This document shows, one piece after another, positions 1 through 8,301 of a DNA stretch of 23,491 nucleotides. A program made the translations under genes and the position numbers. The notes beneath the pieces are model-generated. The model saw only the letters and a program-made list of their open reading frames with translations. It made no database searches and was not told the DNA's origin. Origin of the DNA: a virus; the IMG/VR virus record IMGVR_UViG_3300020169_001688, positions 1 to 23,491 of that record. The stretch is one strand, 5' to 3'. Position 1 is the stretch's first letter; each line of letters opens with the position of its first letter.

Positions 1-510
1 ACTATGGTTGGTAGGATTATAGATGCTGACGACAGAAATAATCGTTTAGGGTTAAATGATTTAAAACGTAGGGATCCTGAAGAAGAATTTATAGTAGAGA
101 ATATTAAAAGAAGTAGAACAAAAGTTAATGTTGGTCGATTAATTTCTATGATAGAACAAAATGAACTATCAGTATCAGCTAATGGGGTATTATTTAACAC
201 AAATCGTGAATCAGTACTATCAACCATATTAAAGAAATGGTTTGATGAAAGGGTTTTATATAAAAACAAAATGAAAAAAGCATATAAAGCCGGGGATAAA
301 GAGGCAGGTGCTGGTTTTCATATGAAACAATATACTATGAAGATTTTACTTAATTCATTATATGGCGCTACGGCTTTAGGGTCATTCCGTTATGGGAATG
401 TTATATTATCTGAAGCTATAACGCTTAGTGGACAGCGAATTATACAGGAATCTGCACTAGCAGCTAATAGACATATGAATAAAGTAATGAAAAATGAAAT
501 AAAATTATGA
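1..510 (+). CDS. 43: Family B DNA polymerase, N-terminal/central part (gp43-like), 5' end outside window
   Basis: This is replicative DNA polymerase, T4 gp43 family. The frame is open from base 1, so the gene starts upstream and only the fingers/palm region is seen. Counting from the first ATG at 4, residues 113-121 (KILLNSLYG) are the family B KxxxNSLYG motif that binds the incoming dNTP; the region before it (ANGVLF, then a basic helix) matches the fingers segment of gp43. The frame stops at 508-510, before the catalytic YxDTDS motif. That motif lies at the start of the next gene, whose ATG overlaps this stop (ATGA). The polymerase is therefore split, or joined by a -1 frameshift. The family assignment is very secure; whether the split is biological is less so. 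Confidence 0.93.
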   Translation, partial: TMVGRIIDADDRNNRLGLNDLKRRDPEEEFIVENIKRSRTKVNVGRLISMIEQNELSVSANGVLFNTNRESVLSTILKKWFDERVLYKNKMKKAYKAGDKEAGAGFHMKQYTMKILLNSLYGATALGSFRYGNVILSEAITLSGQRIIQESALAANRHMNKVMKNEIKL

Positions 511-1439
511 AGCATTTAGAAGATACTCCTTGGTGGATTTGTGATCCTGAAGATACAAATTATGTTGCATACTCTGATACCGATTCAATCTATATACATG
601 CAGAACCATTACTTAGACATTTATACCCTAACTTTGAAGAAATGTCAAGTGAAGAAAAAGATGATGTTTTAGAAGAAGCAGCTTTAAAATACCAAGATAT
701 TATTACTGACTCCTATAGTGATCTAGCATCAGATTGTTTTAATGCTAAAGGTAAACATAGACTTGAAATGAAAACTGAATGTGTGATCAGATCAGCTTAT
801 TTTAGAGCTACAAGAAGATATGCTCAGTGGATTACTAAACAAGAAGGAATTGTAAAAGAATCACTTGATGTAAAAGGTCTTGAATTTAAAAAAGCAAATT
901 TCCCTCCAGTGTTGGGTAAATTTTTTCACAAGACCTTAGTTGATGTTTTGAAAGGAGAACAACAAGAAGAGATAGATAAAAGGTTAAAAAAATTCAAAAC
1001 CCAAATATTAGATGGTACAATTCCTCTTACCGAATTAGGTAACCCAACATCCGTAAAAACATTAAATAAATATACTGAACGAAAAGCAAGGGCAGGAGAA
1101 ATGTTTACAGTAGTAGCTAAAGGAGCTCCAGCAGCTGTAAGGGCAGTTATAAGATATAATGATTTACTTAATTTTTGGGGGTTAAACAAAACCCACCGTC
1201 AAATTGCTCAAGGTGATAAAATTAAATGGATTTACTTAAAACCAAACCCATACCAAATTGACGCAATTGCCTTTTTAGAGTGGGATTTGCCAGAAAAAAT
1301 TCGTATGTTTATTGAGCAAAATGCAGATAGGAAAAAGATTTTCGAATCAATACTGCTTAATAAACTAGAAGGATTTTATAATGATTTAGGGTGGACTTTA
1401 AATTTAAACCCTTATAAAGAAATGTTTTTTAAATTTTAA
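507..1439 (+). CDS. 43: Family B DNA polymerase, C-terminal part (gp43-like: palm motif C and thumb)
   Basis: This is the second half of the replicative polymerase. Residues 22-27 (YSDTDS) form motif C, with the metal-binding aspartates. The KGLEFKK segment near residue 125 matches the conserved KxxG-type region after the palm, and the rest corresponds to the thumb. The protein ends in MFFKF, like the short aromatic clamp-binding tail of T4 gp43 (MFDF), which fits the clamp gene that follows. The start is fixed by the ATG at 507 overlapping the stop of the upstream half; a stop in this frame at 495-497 rules out a longer ORF. About 18 more residues separate the fingers helix from DTDS than in T4. 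It is probably translated by coupling to the upstream half. Confidence 0.93.
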   Translation: MKHLEDTPWWICDPEDTNYVAYSDTDSIYIHAEPLLRHLYPNFEEMSSEEKDDVLEEAALKYQDIITDSYSDLASDCFNAKGKHRLEMKTECVIRSAYFRATRRYAQWITKQEGIVKESLDVKGLEFKKANFPPVLGKFFHKTLVDVLKGEQQEEIDKRLKKFKTQILDGTIPLTELGNPTSVKTLNKYTERKARAGEMFTVVAKGAPAAVRAVIRYNDLLNFWGLNKTHRQIAQGDKIKWIYLKPNPYQIDAIAFLEWDLPEKIRMFIEQNADRKKIFESILLNKLEGFYNDLGWTLNLNPYKEMFFKF

Positions 1440-1441
1440 AT

Positions 1442-2176
1442 ATGATAAATAAATTAACTGTACAAAGTATAATAGATAAATATTATCTAGGAACAAATGA
1501 ATCCGTAAAATGGGTTATTGAAAATAACTCACTTAGTATTGATTTTATGACACCTACTAAAGATGTTATTGGTAAAGTAACTTGTAAAGATTTTGAATTA
1601 GAAGATAGTAACTTAGCAATTTACGATACTAAAAAACTAAACAGTTTAATTAGTATTTGTAATGGAGATTTACTTTTAGAACTAGAAAAAAGAAATGCAA
1701 TTTATACTAAGCTAAAAATATCAGATCTTAATTTTAATCTCAATTATGCATTATCCGACCCTTTACTAATTGGTAAAGTTGGTGAAGTAAATGAAGCTGA
1801 GTGGGTTGTTAAACTAGATTTAACTCAAGAAGACGTAGTTAATATTATTAAAGCAAAAAGTGCATTAGCACAAATTGATAATATGTTAGTAACAACCACA
1901 ACTAATTTAGATGGTGAAAATGTTGTTGAATTTGTATTTGGGGATGAATCAGGACATAATAATAAAATCACATATCAAGTATTAGGGGATGTAAAAGAAA
2001 CAGATTTAAAACTACCATTTAATTCAGACACATTTAAAACAATCCTACAAGCTAACAAAGATATGGATGGTGGACAATTACTATTAAGCAGTATGGGATT
2101 AATGAGATTAAATTTTGATTTAGATAATATTTCTTCAAATTACTTTATGGTAAGGAAAGCAGAAACTGAATTTTAA
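1442..2176 (+). CDS. 45: DNA polymerase sliding clamp (gp45-like)
   Basis: This is the trimeric processivity clamp that encircles DNA and tethers the polymerase; in T4 it also acts in late transcription. It has 244 residues against 228 in T4 gp45. The N-terminal half shows the gp45 pattern: an aspartate-rich SDNLAIYDTKKL-like strand around residues 55-67, then NSLISICNGD, then a DPLLI segment where T4 has DPSTVV. The C-terminal half (VVKLDLTQEDVVNIIKA, later LPFNSDTF and a final NYFMV) repeats the clamp fold. It lies two bases after the polymerase stop with no Shine-Dalgarno sequence. Identification is by pattern and gene context, not by search, but the fit with gp43, gp44 and gp62 nearby is strong. 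Confidence 0.88.
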   Translation: MINKLTVQSIIDKYYLGTNESVKWVIENNSLSIDFMTPTKDVIGKVTCKDFELEDSNLAIYDTKKLNSLISICNGDLLLELEKRNAIYTKLKISDLNFNLNYALSDPLLIGKVGEVNEAEWVVKLDLTQEDVVNIIKAKSALAQIDNMLVTTTTNLDGENVVEFVFGDESGHNNKITYQVLGDVKETDLKLPFNSDTFKTILQANKDMDGGQLLLSSMGLMRLNFDLDNISSNYFMVRKAETEF

Positions 2177-2225
2177 TATATGTATAATAAATTGACCTAA
2201 GGGCGCACGTTTTATTTTATTAATC
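2177..2225 (+). promoter_or_regulatory. Gap before hsp20 with weak promoter-like sequences
   Basis: The 81-base gap between the clamp and hsp20 holds TATATGTATAATA at 2177-2189, which shares ATATATGTATA with the box at 10034, but no TTG lies 20 bp upstream. A second weak possibility is TTGACC at 2192-2197, followed 18 bp after the TTG by TATTTTAT at 2213-2220. A GC-richer patch (gggcgcacg) precedes the T-rich run. No clear hairpin was seen. A separate promoter for hsp20 is plausible but not demonstrated. Confidence 0.25.
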
Positions 2226-2257
2226 GGTGATCGAAAGACACCACAAAACCAAATGAT

Positions 2258-2677
2258 ATGAGTACATTATTTTATGAACACACCCCATTCGATATTTTAT
2301 ATCGAAATTTTTTCAAAGCAGATGAGCAATATGCCCCTGCATTAAATTCCAAACAACCACATCCTCTAGACATCTACTACGATCAAGAAGGCATTTACTT
2401 CGAGATTGCGTGTACTGGTCTTACTAAAGAAGATATTAACATTGAGATTGAATCTGATGTTTTACGTATTTCTTATGATAAACCAAAAGATGAGGAACCA
2501 AAAGATCTATCAGGGTATATTTACCATGGTTTATCTAGAAAGTCATTTAGTTTAGGATATAAAATTGCTCCTAAATTTGACTTAACAAAAATAAATGCTG
2601 AAATGGAAGATGGATTATTAAAAATTGATATCCCACTTTCAAAAGAAGCAAAACCAAAAGCAATTAAAATCAAGTAA
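2258..2677 (+). CDS. hsp20: Small heat shock protein, Hsp20/alpha-crystallin family
   Basis: This is an ATP-independent holdase that keeps unfolded proteins soluble for refolding by other chaperones. It has 139 residues. An N-terminal arm with aromatic residues (FDILYRNFF) precedes the alpha-crystallin domain at about 36-126, which ends in the signature EDGLLKIDIPL (117-127). The C-terminal tail carries the IxI oligomerisation motif (IKI, 136-138). It is the first of three chaperone genes (hsp20, groES, groEL). Small heat shock proteins are known from T4-like cyanophages and other marine T4-like phages. An 81-base gap separates it from the clamp gene, and a hairpin overlaps its stop codon, so it may be its own transcription unit. 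Confidence 0.93.
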   Translation: MSTLFYEHTPFDILYRNFFKADEQYAPALNSKQPHPLDIYYDQEGIYFEIACTGLTKEDINIEIESDVLRISYDKPKDEEPKDLSGYIYHGLSRKSFSLGYKIAPKFDLTKINAEMEDGLLKIDIPLSKEAKPKAIKIK

Positions 2678-2697
2678 CCTAAATGCGCCTTTAGGTT
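2676..2697 (+). other. Perfect 8-bp hairpin at the hsp20 stop codon
   Basis: AACCTAAA (2676-2683) pairs perfectly with TTTAGGTT (2690-2697) around a 6-base loop. The 5' arm begins inside the hsp20 stop codon. No T-run follows, so it is not a standard intrinsic terminator. The end of the 3' arm overlaps the TTG of the promoter motif at 2696. It may act as an mRNA 3' end or processing signal for hsp20, or as a weak terminator. Confidence 0.5.
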
Positions 2698-2727
2698 GGT
2701 TTATATTGATTCTCTTCGTATATTCAC
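2696..2727 (+). promoter_or_regulatory. Promoter motif upstream of the groES/groEL unit
   Basis: TTGG starts at 2696, followed after exactly 20 bp (2699-2718) by TATATTCA at 2719-2726, then C. Immediately before the box is TTCG. This is one of five copies of the same layout in this window (others at 5260, 9020, 10011 and 20620). It matches the Bacteroidota -33 TTG / -7 TAnnTTTG arrangement. The predicted start of transcription is near 2733, 17 bases before the ATG at 2750. Confidence 0.7.
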
Positions 2728-2749
2728 GTTATAAATAAAAAATAGTTAT

Positions 2750-3045
2750 ATGTCAAAAATTACAGATCCAAGGATGAAGCCCTATTACATAGGCAAAGAT
2801 TCACACTGTTACACAGTATATGAAGTAGTAACTCCACAAGAAAAATATTTAGAAAAAGGTAGTGAAGGTAAAGATTATGAAAAACCTGTAGCCCACTATT
2901 CTAGCTTTGGTAATGCTTTGAAAAAAGTTATGAAAGAAAAACTTCATAATGAAACAGAAGAGTATACAAGTATCAAGGATTATATTGAACGATGGGAACA
3001 GTTACAAAATGAAATTACAGAAATTTTAACACAAAAACAATTATA

Positions 3046-3046
<1 letters not shown>
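2750..3046 (+). CDS. Hypothetical protein, 98 aa, first gene of the groES/groEL unit
   Basis: I do not recognise this protein with confidence. It is 98 residues, soluble and charged. An N-terminal half of likely beta-strands (YYIGKDSHCYTVYEVV) is followed by an HYSSFGNALKKVMKEKL stretch and a helical C-terminus ending in a glutamine-rich tail. The strand, then Y-S-x-A-L-helix layout recalls small phage domains such as DUF5405, but that is only a resemblance. Its stop overlaps the groES start by one base (TAATG), so the two are co-translated. A promoter motif ends 23 bases upstream. Confidence 0.75.
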
Positions 3047-4981
<1,935 letters not shown>

Positions 4982-4984
4982 ACT

Positions 4985-5257
4985 ATGGAAAAGAAAGTTG
5001 TTGAACACAATGAGTTGATTGCTACTAGAGTACCTCCTGGAGACAGGTGGTCTCTAGTTGGTGATCCAACTAAAGAAGTTTTTAATACTTTAACAGATGC
5101 CTTAGAAGCATTTTTCCATCAAACAAATTTTAATGGAGCTTTTAGATTAGATCCTATGAATAGTAAATTATATGCTATCCAATCATCAGAAATTGAGGTT
5201 AAAAAAGAAGCACCAAAAGTCTATGGAATGTATGGAGAATTTAGACAGGGAGTTTAA
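4985..5257 (+). CDS. Hypothetical protein, 90 aa
   Basis: I do not recognise this gene. It encodes 90 residues with no membrane segment, cysteines or repeats. The middle (TKEVFNTLTDALEAFFHQ) looks like an amphipathic helix and the tail holds glycine and tyrosine residues (YGMYGEF). It follows groEL by three bases with no promoter of its own, so it is probably the last gene of the chaperone transcript; the next promoter motif begins three bases after its stop. Coding status is supported by tight packing and by base use like its neighbours. Confidence 0.7.
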   Translation: MEKKVVEHNELIATRVPPGDRWSLVGDPTKEVFNTLTDALEAFFHQTNFNGAFRLDPMNSKLYAIQSSEIEVKKEAPKVYGMYGEFRQGV

Positions 5258-5259
5258 AT

Positions 5260-5291
5260 TTGGTTTTTTAAATAAAAGTTATTATATTCAC
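5260..5291 (+). promoter_or_regulatory. Promoter motif abutting the clamp-loader start codon
   Basis: TTGG at 5260 is followed after exactly 20 bp by TATATTCA at 5283-5290, then C. The ATG of the clamp-loader gene begins at 5294, only two bases after the motif. If transcription starts 4-7 bases past the box, as in Bacteroidota promoters, the mRNA would begin at or within the start codon, giving a leaderless or nearly leaderless message. The TTCG seen before the box in three other copies is TTAT here. Confidence 0.65.
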
Positions 5292-5293
5292 GT

Positions 5294-6202
5294 ATGAATA
5301 AGAATCATAGTTTATTAGTAGAAAAGTATCGCCCCATTAATTTAGAAAATTATGTTGGGAATGAACATATTAAAAAAAGTATTAAACAATATCTAGGACA
5401 AAATGATATTCAAAATCTAATTTTTTATGGGCCTGCAGGAACAGGAAAAACAACTCTTGCTAAACTTATTGTTAAAAACCTTGATTGTGAGCATCTTTAT
5501 ATTAATGCCTCAGATGAACGTGGTATTGAAACGATTAGAGATAAAGTGTCAGGGTTTGCGTCATCAGCTAGTTTTAAACCACTTAAAGTGGTCATTTTGG
5601 ATGAAGCTGATTTTCTTACTATACAAGCGCAAGCTTCTCTCCGTAATGTTATTGAAACGTTTTCGCGTACTACTAGGTTTATCTTAACTTGTAATTATGT
5701 AGAACGTATTATTGATCCGTTACAATCAAGGTGTCAAACCCTAAAAATTGTACCACCTAGTAAAGTAGATGTTGTTAGACATTTACAAAAAATTACTGAA
5801 AAAGAAAATATTAAATATCAGACTGTAAATGATTTAGCAATAATAGTTAATCAATTCTACCCAGATTTACGTAAATGTCTTAATACAATTCAGTTATCAA
5901 CTCAAGATAATGAATTAAAGATTGATAAATCTATATTAGTATCATCTAACTATATGTCTGAAGTAGTTAGTGAACTATCAGGTAAAAAATCATGGAAAGG
6001 TATTAGACAAATTATAGCAGATGCTAATGTTCAAGATTTTGAAGAACTATATCGTTATCTTTATGATAATGCTGATAAATTTGCTCCTGGTAAAGAAGGA
6101 ATGGTAGCTTATTATGTTAATGAATATTCATACCAATCTAACTTTAGAATTGATAAAGAAATTAATTGTATGGCCTTAATAAACCAACTGATTACTTTAT
6201 AA
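5294..6202 (+). CDS. 44: Clamp loader large subunit, AAA+ ATPase (gp44-like)
   Basis: This subunit uses ATP to open the sliding clamp and place it on primed DNA. It has 302 residues against 319 in T4 gp44. VEKYRP at 9-14 is the RFC/gp44 opening. Walker A is GPAGTGKT (46-53), Walker B VVILDEAD (99-106), sensor 1 lies in LTCNY (131-135), and the SRC arginine-finger motif is at 145-147. The C-terminal third is the helical collar domain. The start at 5294 is required because VEKYRP begins only nine residues in. Its stop overlaps the next gene's ATG by one base (TAATG). Its partner, the gp62-like subunit, is encoded about 1 kb downstream, with unrelated genes between. Confidence 0.95.
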   Translation: MNKNHSLLVEKYRPINLENYVGNEHIKKSIKQYLGQNDIQNLIFYGPAGTGKTTLAKLIVKNLDCEHLYINASDERGIETIRDKVSGFASSASFKPLKVVILDEADFLTIQAQASLRNVIETFSRTTRFILTCNYVERIIDPLQSRCQTLKIVPPSKVDVVRHLQKITEKENIKYQTVNDLAIIVNQFYPDLRKCLNTIQLSTQDNELKIDKSILVSSNYMSEVVSELSGKKSWKGIRQIIADANVQDFEELYRYLYDNADKFAPGKEGMVAYYVNEYSYQSNFRIDKEINCMALINQLITL

Positions 6203-6831
6203 TGTACCCCAACAAAGAATACCATAACGAAAAACTTACATACACAAAACAAGGAGATTTACTAGATAGTAAAGGTTTACCTGTTATGATGGAGTGGGAA
6301 AGAGATATTATGGAACATGATGCTAGTATTATTTGTAAAAATGGTGGTGATATTCTTAATGTAGGTTTTGGATTAGGTATAATTGATAATTATATTCAAT
6401 CTTATAACCCAAATTCACATTGGATTATAGAATCTCATCCTGACGTTTATAATAAAATAGTAAAAGATGGATGGTTAGATAAACCTAATGTAAATGTTAT
6501 TTTTAAAACATGGCAGGAAGTATTAGAAGATTTACCAAAATTTGATGGTATTTATTTTGATACTTGGAATGAAGACCAATTCTTATTTGATGCGTATGCT
6601 AATAGAATTTTAAAAGAGGGAGGTATTTATTCATTTTTTAATAACCCAAGAACATCAGATAAAAAGTTAAACCCTTTAACCCAACAAATATTAAATGAAA
6701 ACTTTGACATAATAACAAACCCTGTAGAAATTAAAGGACCTATAAAAAATGCTGAATCATATTTTGATAAGGACATTAAAACTTATTGGAGTCCTGAGTG
6801 TAGATTAAAAAAGAATGAAAAGATTTATTGA
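6202..6831 (+). CDS. SAM-dependent methyltransferase of the guanidinoacetate/RMT2 arginine N-methyltransferase type
   Basis: This is a class I methyltransferase whose closest recognisable relatives are guanidinoacetate N-methyltransferase and RMT2-type arginine methyltransferases. From the ATG at 6202 (209 aa), the diagnostic sequence runs PVMMEWE (27-33), GGDILNVGFGLGI (48-60, SAM motif I, compare LEVGFGMAI in GAMT), HWIIESHPDVY (73-83, compare HWIIECN) and DGIYFDTW (115-122, compare DGILYDTY). Both families methylate a guanidino nitrogen, so an arginine-like substrate is inferred. An ATG at 6166 in the same frame would overlap the clamp loader by 37 bases; 6202 makes the TAATG junction typical of this genome. 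The substrate is unknown. Confidence 0.82.
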   Translation: MYPNKEYHNEKLTYTKQGDLLDSKGLPVMMEWERDIMEHDASIICKNGGDILNVGFGLGIIDNYIQSYNPNSHWIIESHPDVYNKIVKDGWLDKPNVNVIFKTWQEVLEDLPKFDGIYFDTWNEDQFLFDAYANRILKEGGIYSFFNNPRTSDKKLNPLTQQILNENFDIITNPVEIKGPIKNAESYFDKDIKTYWSPECRLKKNEKIY

Positions 6832-7015
6832 ATTTGCTCTTATTTGGTATAGTCAACAGATGGCTATTCCATTTTGGATGATTGGACACGTTCATTTATC
6901 TTTGAATACATATCAAGACTTACATGAAATAATCGCTAGTGTAGGTTTAAATATTTTAGTAGCGATTGGATTTATAATAGATTTTAAACAAAATAGTAAT
7001 AATAAAAAAAAGTAA
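6815..7015 (+). CDS. Small membrane protein, 66 aa
   Basis: This small protein has a hydrophobic first half (FIEFALIWYSQQMAIPFWMIG) and a clear membrane-spanning stretch near residues 42-58 (VGLNILVAIGFII), ending in a charged tail (DFKQNSNNKKK). It could sit in the inner membrane with the lysine-rich end in the cytoplasm. The start lies 17 bases inside the methyltransferase gene, and the stop is immediately before the next ATG. I do not recognise the family. The coding call rests on the well-formed membrane segment and on tight packing. Confidence 0.6.
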   Translation: MKRFIEFALIWYSQQMAIPFWMIGHVHLSLNTYQDLHEIIASVGLNILVAIGFIIDFKQNSNNKKK

Positions 7016-7016
7016 A

Positions 7017-7262
7017 ATGGCAGAACAACAACAACAAATGAATGTAGATGTTAAAAACACTACAATTATCCAAACCCCAGAAGGTGGGGTAGTTTTTCAA
7101 CAAGGAGTATTACTTCGTAAAGTATCCAAATTTGTAGTAGGTGCTGATGAAGATGCATTAATGCCAATTCCAGTATTTTTTGATCCTTCAACCGGTAAAA
7201 TACTTGAATCAACAGTACCAGCTGAACTTAGAGAAGAGTATAAAGATTATACACTTGCCTAA
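7017..7262 (+). CDS. Hypothetical protein, 81 aa
   Basis: I do not recognise this protein. It has 81 residues, with a glutamine-rich start (AEQQQQ) and then a beta-rich body in which GGVVFQQGVLLRKVSKFVVG and PIPVFFDPSTGKIL suggest strands and a turn. There are no cysteines and no membrane segment. The stop overlaps the gp62-like start by one base (TAATG), so it is co-translated with the clamp-loader small subunit. A link to replication is suggested only by position. Confidence 0.7.
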   Translation: MAEQQQQMNVDVKNTTIIQTPEGGVVFQQGVLLRKVSKFVVGADEDALMPIPVFFDPSTGKILESTVPAELREEYKDYTLA

Positions 7263-7675
7263 TGAAGCTTTGGGATTGGTTAGATGAAATAACCGTTAAG
7301 AAAACACCAGCATCTCAATTCTCATCTGAGGATTGGGATAGCTGGAATTCTTACATGGTTCATAGATTTATGTCTATGGGGAAGAATAATATAGAAATAT
7401 CTAACATGGCACAAAGATTCTTACCTACAGATAAAATAGGAATTTATAATTTTTATTGTAATATGATTCCTAGAAAAAAAGTATGGAATAAGTATATTAA
7501 ATCTGGAGTTAAGGGTAAAAATAAAGAATTAGTTGAAGTAATAGCTAATTATTTTGAAGTTGGATCCCACGAAGCAGATGATTATATTGATGTTATAGGT
7601 AAGGATGAAGTTAAAAATATCCTTAAATCTATAGGAATAGAAAAAAAGGAAATAACTAAATTATTTAAAACATGA
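7262..7675 (+). CDS. 62: Clamp loader small subunit (gp62-like)
   Basis: This subunit joins four gp44-type ATPase subunits to form the clamp loader. It has 137 residues, against 187 in T4 gp62. WDSWNSYMVHRFMSM is followed by a short helix and LPTDKIGIYNFYCNMIPRKK. That segment matches the gp62 pattern in which an AVYAMNLIG/HFNYLMAAVPRGK region precedes a basic stretch, and the helical C-terminus follows. ATP-binding motifs are absent, as expected. It starts one base inside the upstream stop and ends overlapping the next start (ATGA). Divergence is high, so confidence rests partly on context with gp43, gp45 and gp44. Confidence 0.8.
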   Translation: MKLWDWLDEITVKKTPASQFSSEDWDSWNSYMVHRFMSMGKNNIEISNMAQRFLPTDKIGIYNFYCNMIPRKKVWNKYIKSGVKGKNKELVEVIANYFEVGSHEADDYIDVIGKDEVKNILKSIGIEKKEITKLFKT

Positions 7676-7893
7676 CAACAGAACTATTTAATATGCTTAA
7701 AACATCAGCTGAAGCTGATAGAGCTAAAGCATTATTATCACTAGATTTATTAGGAAACAAAGCAACAGGTATTGGAGACCATTCAACAGAAGATTTTTAT
7801 AAAAATGCTGAAGAAGCACTTATAAAATTAGTAGATGCTGATGATCGACTTAATACTTTAAAAATTTACTTTAACAACAAAACAGTAATATAA
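7672..7893 (+). CDS. Hypothetical protein, 73 aa
   Basis: This is an unrecognised 73-residue protein, mostly helical by eye (TTELFNMLKTSAEADRAKALLSLDLL, then FYKNAEEALIKLVDADDRL), without cysteines or membrane segments. It starts with ATGA over the stop of the clamp-loader small subunit and ends with TAATG over the next start, so it lies inside a chain of translationally coupled genes. No function is assigned. Confidence 0.7.
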   Translation: MTTELFNMLKTSAEADRAKALLSLDLLGNKATGIGDHSTEDFYKNAEEALIKLVDADDRLNTLKIYFNNKTVI

Positions 7894-8300
7894 TGGGAAG
7901 TACAGTAGAAAAATATTATGACCAAAAGTCTGCAGAAAAATCTACAATTACTACGGAAACAACAAATACTATAGAGATATTTCAAAGTGAGTATCCTGAA
8001 CTATCTGATGAGTTTATTAGAATTCAAGCAGAAATGTATGAAATGTTTGCTCGTAAACATATGGATTATGGTTTAAACAATATTGCCTTAGGTGGTGACA
8101 TATTAAATAATAATGATGATAAAAAGTTTTCATTAACAGGTTTAGCTATTAGACTTACAGATAAAATATCACGTTTGAAAAATCTTTTAGTTAATGGAAG
8201 AAATTTTGTAAAAGGTGAAGGAATGGAAGATACATTCATTGATATAGCAAATTACGGTATAATTGGTCTATTAGTAGGCCGCGATAAGTGGAAAAAATAA
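7893..8300 (+). CDS. Nucleotide modification associated domain 1 (Nmad1, DUF1599) family protein
   Basis: This protein matches the small MazG-like all-helical family DUF1599, also called nucleotide modification associated domain 1, often found in phages near base- or nucleotide-modifying genes. Key segments are KHMDYG (55-60), RLTDKISRL (87-95) and EDTFIDIANYGIIG (112-125), the usual order of K/H-x-DYG, R-x-x-DK-x-x-R and D-x-x-x-D-x-A-NY. The first 30 residues are a threonine-rich extension with no domain. A role in handling nucleotides is inferred from the family; the reaction is not established. It precedes the FkbM-type methyltransferase gene by one base. Confidence 0.75.
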   Translation: MGSTVEKYYDQKSAEKSTITTETTNTIEIFQSEYPELSDEFIRIQAEMYEMFARKHMDYGLNNIALGGDILNNNDDKKFSLTGLAIRLTDKISRLKNLLVNGRNFVKGEGMEDTFIDIANYGIIGLLVGRDKWKK

Positions 8301-8301
8301 C

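Noticed and set aside
926-1189. 87-codon minus-strand frame inside the polymerase
   Set aside because: Mirror of a strongly coding region; no domain, and all real genes are on the plus strand.
2730-2737. TATAAATA, the T4 late promoter consensus, just upstream of the 98 aa gene
   Set aside because: The same octamer occurs inside coding sequence at 9010-9017 by codon choice, the genome is AT-rich, and no late sigma gene is visible. The overlapping TTGG/TATATTCA motif is better supported.
5427-5687. 86-codon plus-strand frame inside the clamp loader
   Set aside because: Out-of-frame shadow with low-complexity hydrophobic composition, covering Walker A and B of the true gene.
6166-6201. Upstream ATG for the GAMT-like methyltransferase
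   Set aside because: It overlaps the clamp loader by 37 bases; the ATG at 6202 gives the TAATG join common in this genome.
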